Shown here: positions 6,562-7,098 of the stretch, piece after piece
Numbering within the stretch: the stretch's first letter is position 1
Layout: every line of letters begins with the position of its first letter
From: Thermoplasmata archaeon
Lineage (GTDB): Archaea > Thermoplasmatota > Thermoplasmata > Thermoplasmatales > Thermoplasmataceae
NCBI GenBank assembly: GCA_021833045.1
Contig: JAKBGP010000105.1
Span: 1 to 7,098 of the forward strand
Direction of reading: 5' to 3'
DNA: 7,098 nt
Notes under the pieces: generated by a model
The model's database searches: none
Seen by the model: only the letters and a program-made list of their open reading frames with translations
What the model was told of the DNA's origin: nothing
Position numbers and translations under genes: made by a program

Positions 6562-7098
6562 ATGAAGACAGAGAAGACCATGACTGGTAGCTGGTTCAGA
6601 TCAGAAAAAATAAAGAGTATTCTACTGGAGACTGGTGCCGGTGAAGTCCCGGAAGAGTTCAGGGAACTTGTTCTTAAGGAAGAGGAGAGTGTTGTAAGGA
6701 AACAGGTAAACCCACTTGGAAATGAAAGAGGTCTTACTGTTGTAAGTAACGGTGAACAGAGAAAGTCAGGATATACAACTTTTGTCAAATCTAGATTTGA
6801 AGGTTTTGACAGGGAAAAGATTGTTTCACCAATGGTTTCAAATGCAATGCTTGAAGAACTAAAAATTGCAAAAAATCCACTTCATGATATATTTAAAAAT
6901 AACCCTGAACGGTTGCTGGTGCATCCACAGCTGAAAAGCAGGATATGGTATAATGGTCAGAAGAAGGCAATGATGGAGGCAAAGGATCTTAAGAAGATTG
7001 GGAAGGATAATGGTGTTTCTAAGGTCTTTATAAATTCTCCATCTCCAGGGGTACTGGCACAATTCTTAACTCCTGGAACATATTACAGAGATTATTTT
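6562..7098 (+). CDS. MetE-like methyltransferase-superfamily protein, N-terminal part (cut by window edge)
   Basis: The first 179 residues of a UROD/MetE-superfamily TIM-barrel protein are present, annotated in relatives as cobalamin-independent methionine synthase (5-methyltetrahydropteroyltriglutamate-homocysteine methyltransferase) or MetE-like. Seen features are the strand and loop MTGSWFR at 7-13, a helix ending in RKQVN (46-50), SNGEQRKSGY at 62-71 (the usual DGEQ position), FEGF at 79-82, and SPSPGVLAQF at 159-168 followed by YYRDYF, all typical of single-domain archaeal MetE-like proteins. It begins directly at the C-terminal catalytic-domain homology and lacks the N-terminal half of bacterial MetE. 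The zinc ligands (His, Cys, Glu, Cys) lie past base 7098, so catalysis cannot be judged. Start 6562 keeps the first barrel strand whole; ATG 6580 (Met7) is the alternative and better fits a TATA box at 6542-6550. True methionine synthase, or transfer to another thiol such as in the epoxyalkane:coenzyme M transferase relatives, remain open. Confidence 0.8.
   Translation, partial: MKTEKTMTGSWFRSEKIKSILLETGAGEVPEEFRELVLKEEESVVRKQVNPLGNERGLTVVSNGEQRKSGYTTFVKSRFEGFDREKIVSPMVSNAMLEELKIAKNPLHDIFKNNPERLLVHPQLKSRIWYNGQKKAMMEAKDLKKIGKDNGVSKVFINSPSPGVLAQFLTPGTYYRDYF

Noticed and set aside
6555..7062. Minus-strand frames opposite the MetE-like gene (77 and 67 codons)
   Set aside because: Antisense to the MetE-like coding region, which has family motifs across its length.

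Overview
The window reads as chromosomal DNA of an archaeon, most likely a thermoacidophilic member of the Thermoplasmata (Ferroplasma / Cuniculiplasma / Thermoplasma type). The reasons are an archaeal MCM replicative helicase, AT-rich sequence with arginine written almost entirely as AGA/AGG, TATA-like boxes instead of -35/-10 pairs, and first genes that lack a Shine-Dalgarno (SD) sequence while the one clearly internal operon gene has a perfect one. The order-level assignment is an inference from style and gene content; the exact genus cannot be settled by reading alone.

Left part (1-2319, all minus strand). From right to left in transcription order: a D-isomer-specific 2-hydroxyacid dehydrogenase (2319-1363), a small MTH1187/YkoF-type thiamine-binding-family protein (1323-1036), and the N-terminal 304 residues of the MCM replicative helicase (914-1, cut by the window edge). 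MCM is separated from the others by a 121-nt AT-rich gap that probably holds its own promoter.

Middle (2320-2724). A 405-nt divergent intergenic region carries the two outward promoters and several short AGAAT/ATTCT palindromes. I see no convincing gene or structural RNA in it.

Right part (2725-7098, all plus strand). First is a complete DEAD-box RNA helicase with a highly basic Arg/Ser/Gly-rich tail. A 244-nt gap with a perfect 8-bp inverted repeat follows. Then come two overlapping genes of the 2-methylcitrate pathway, prpD (2-methylcitrate dehydratase, MmgE/PrpD family) and prpB (2-methylisocitrate lyase). After a 64-nt AT-rich spacer with direct repeats, the 5' part of a stand-alone MetE-like (cobalamin-independent methionine synthase / UROD-MetE superfamily) gene runs off the end.

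The central metabolic unit is prpDB. PrpD dehydrates 2-methylcitrate, a hydratase step (normally aconitase) gives 2-methylisocitrate, and PrpB cleaves that to pyruvate and succinate, so propionyl-CoA carbon enters central metabolism. 2-Methylcitrate synthase (PrpC) and aconitase are not in this window and must be encoded elsewhere if the pathway is complete. Nothing here amounts to an obviously new multi-gene system. The points most worth a second look are the archaeal prpDB pair with its upstream dyad, and the neighbouring MetE-like gene of uncertain substrate.
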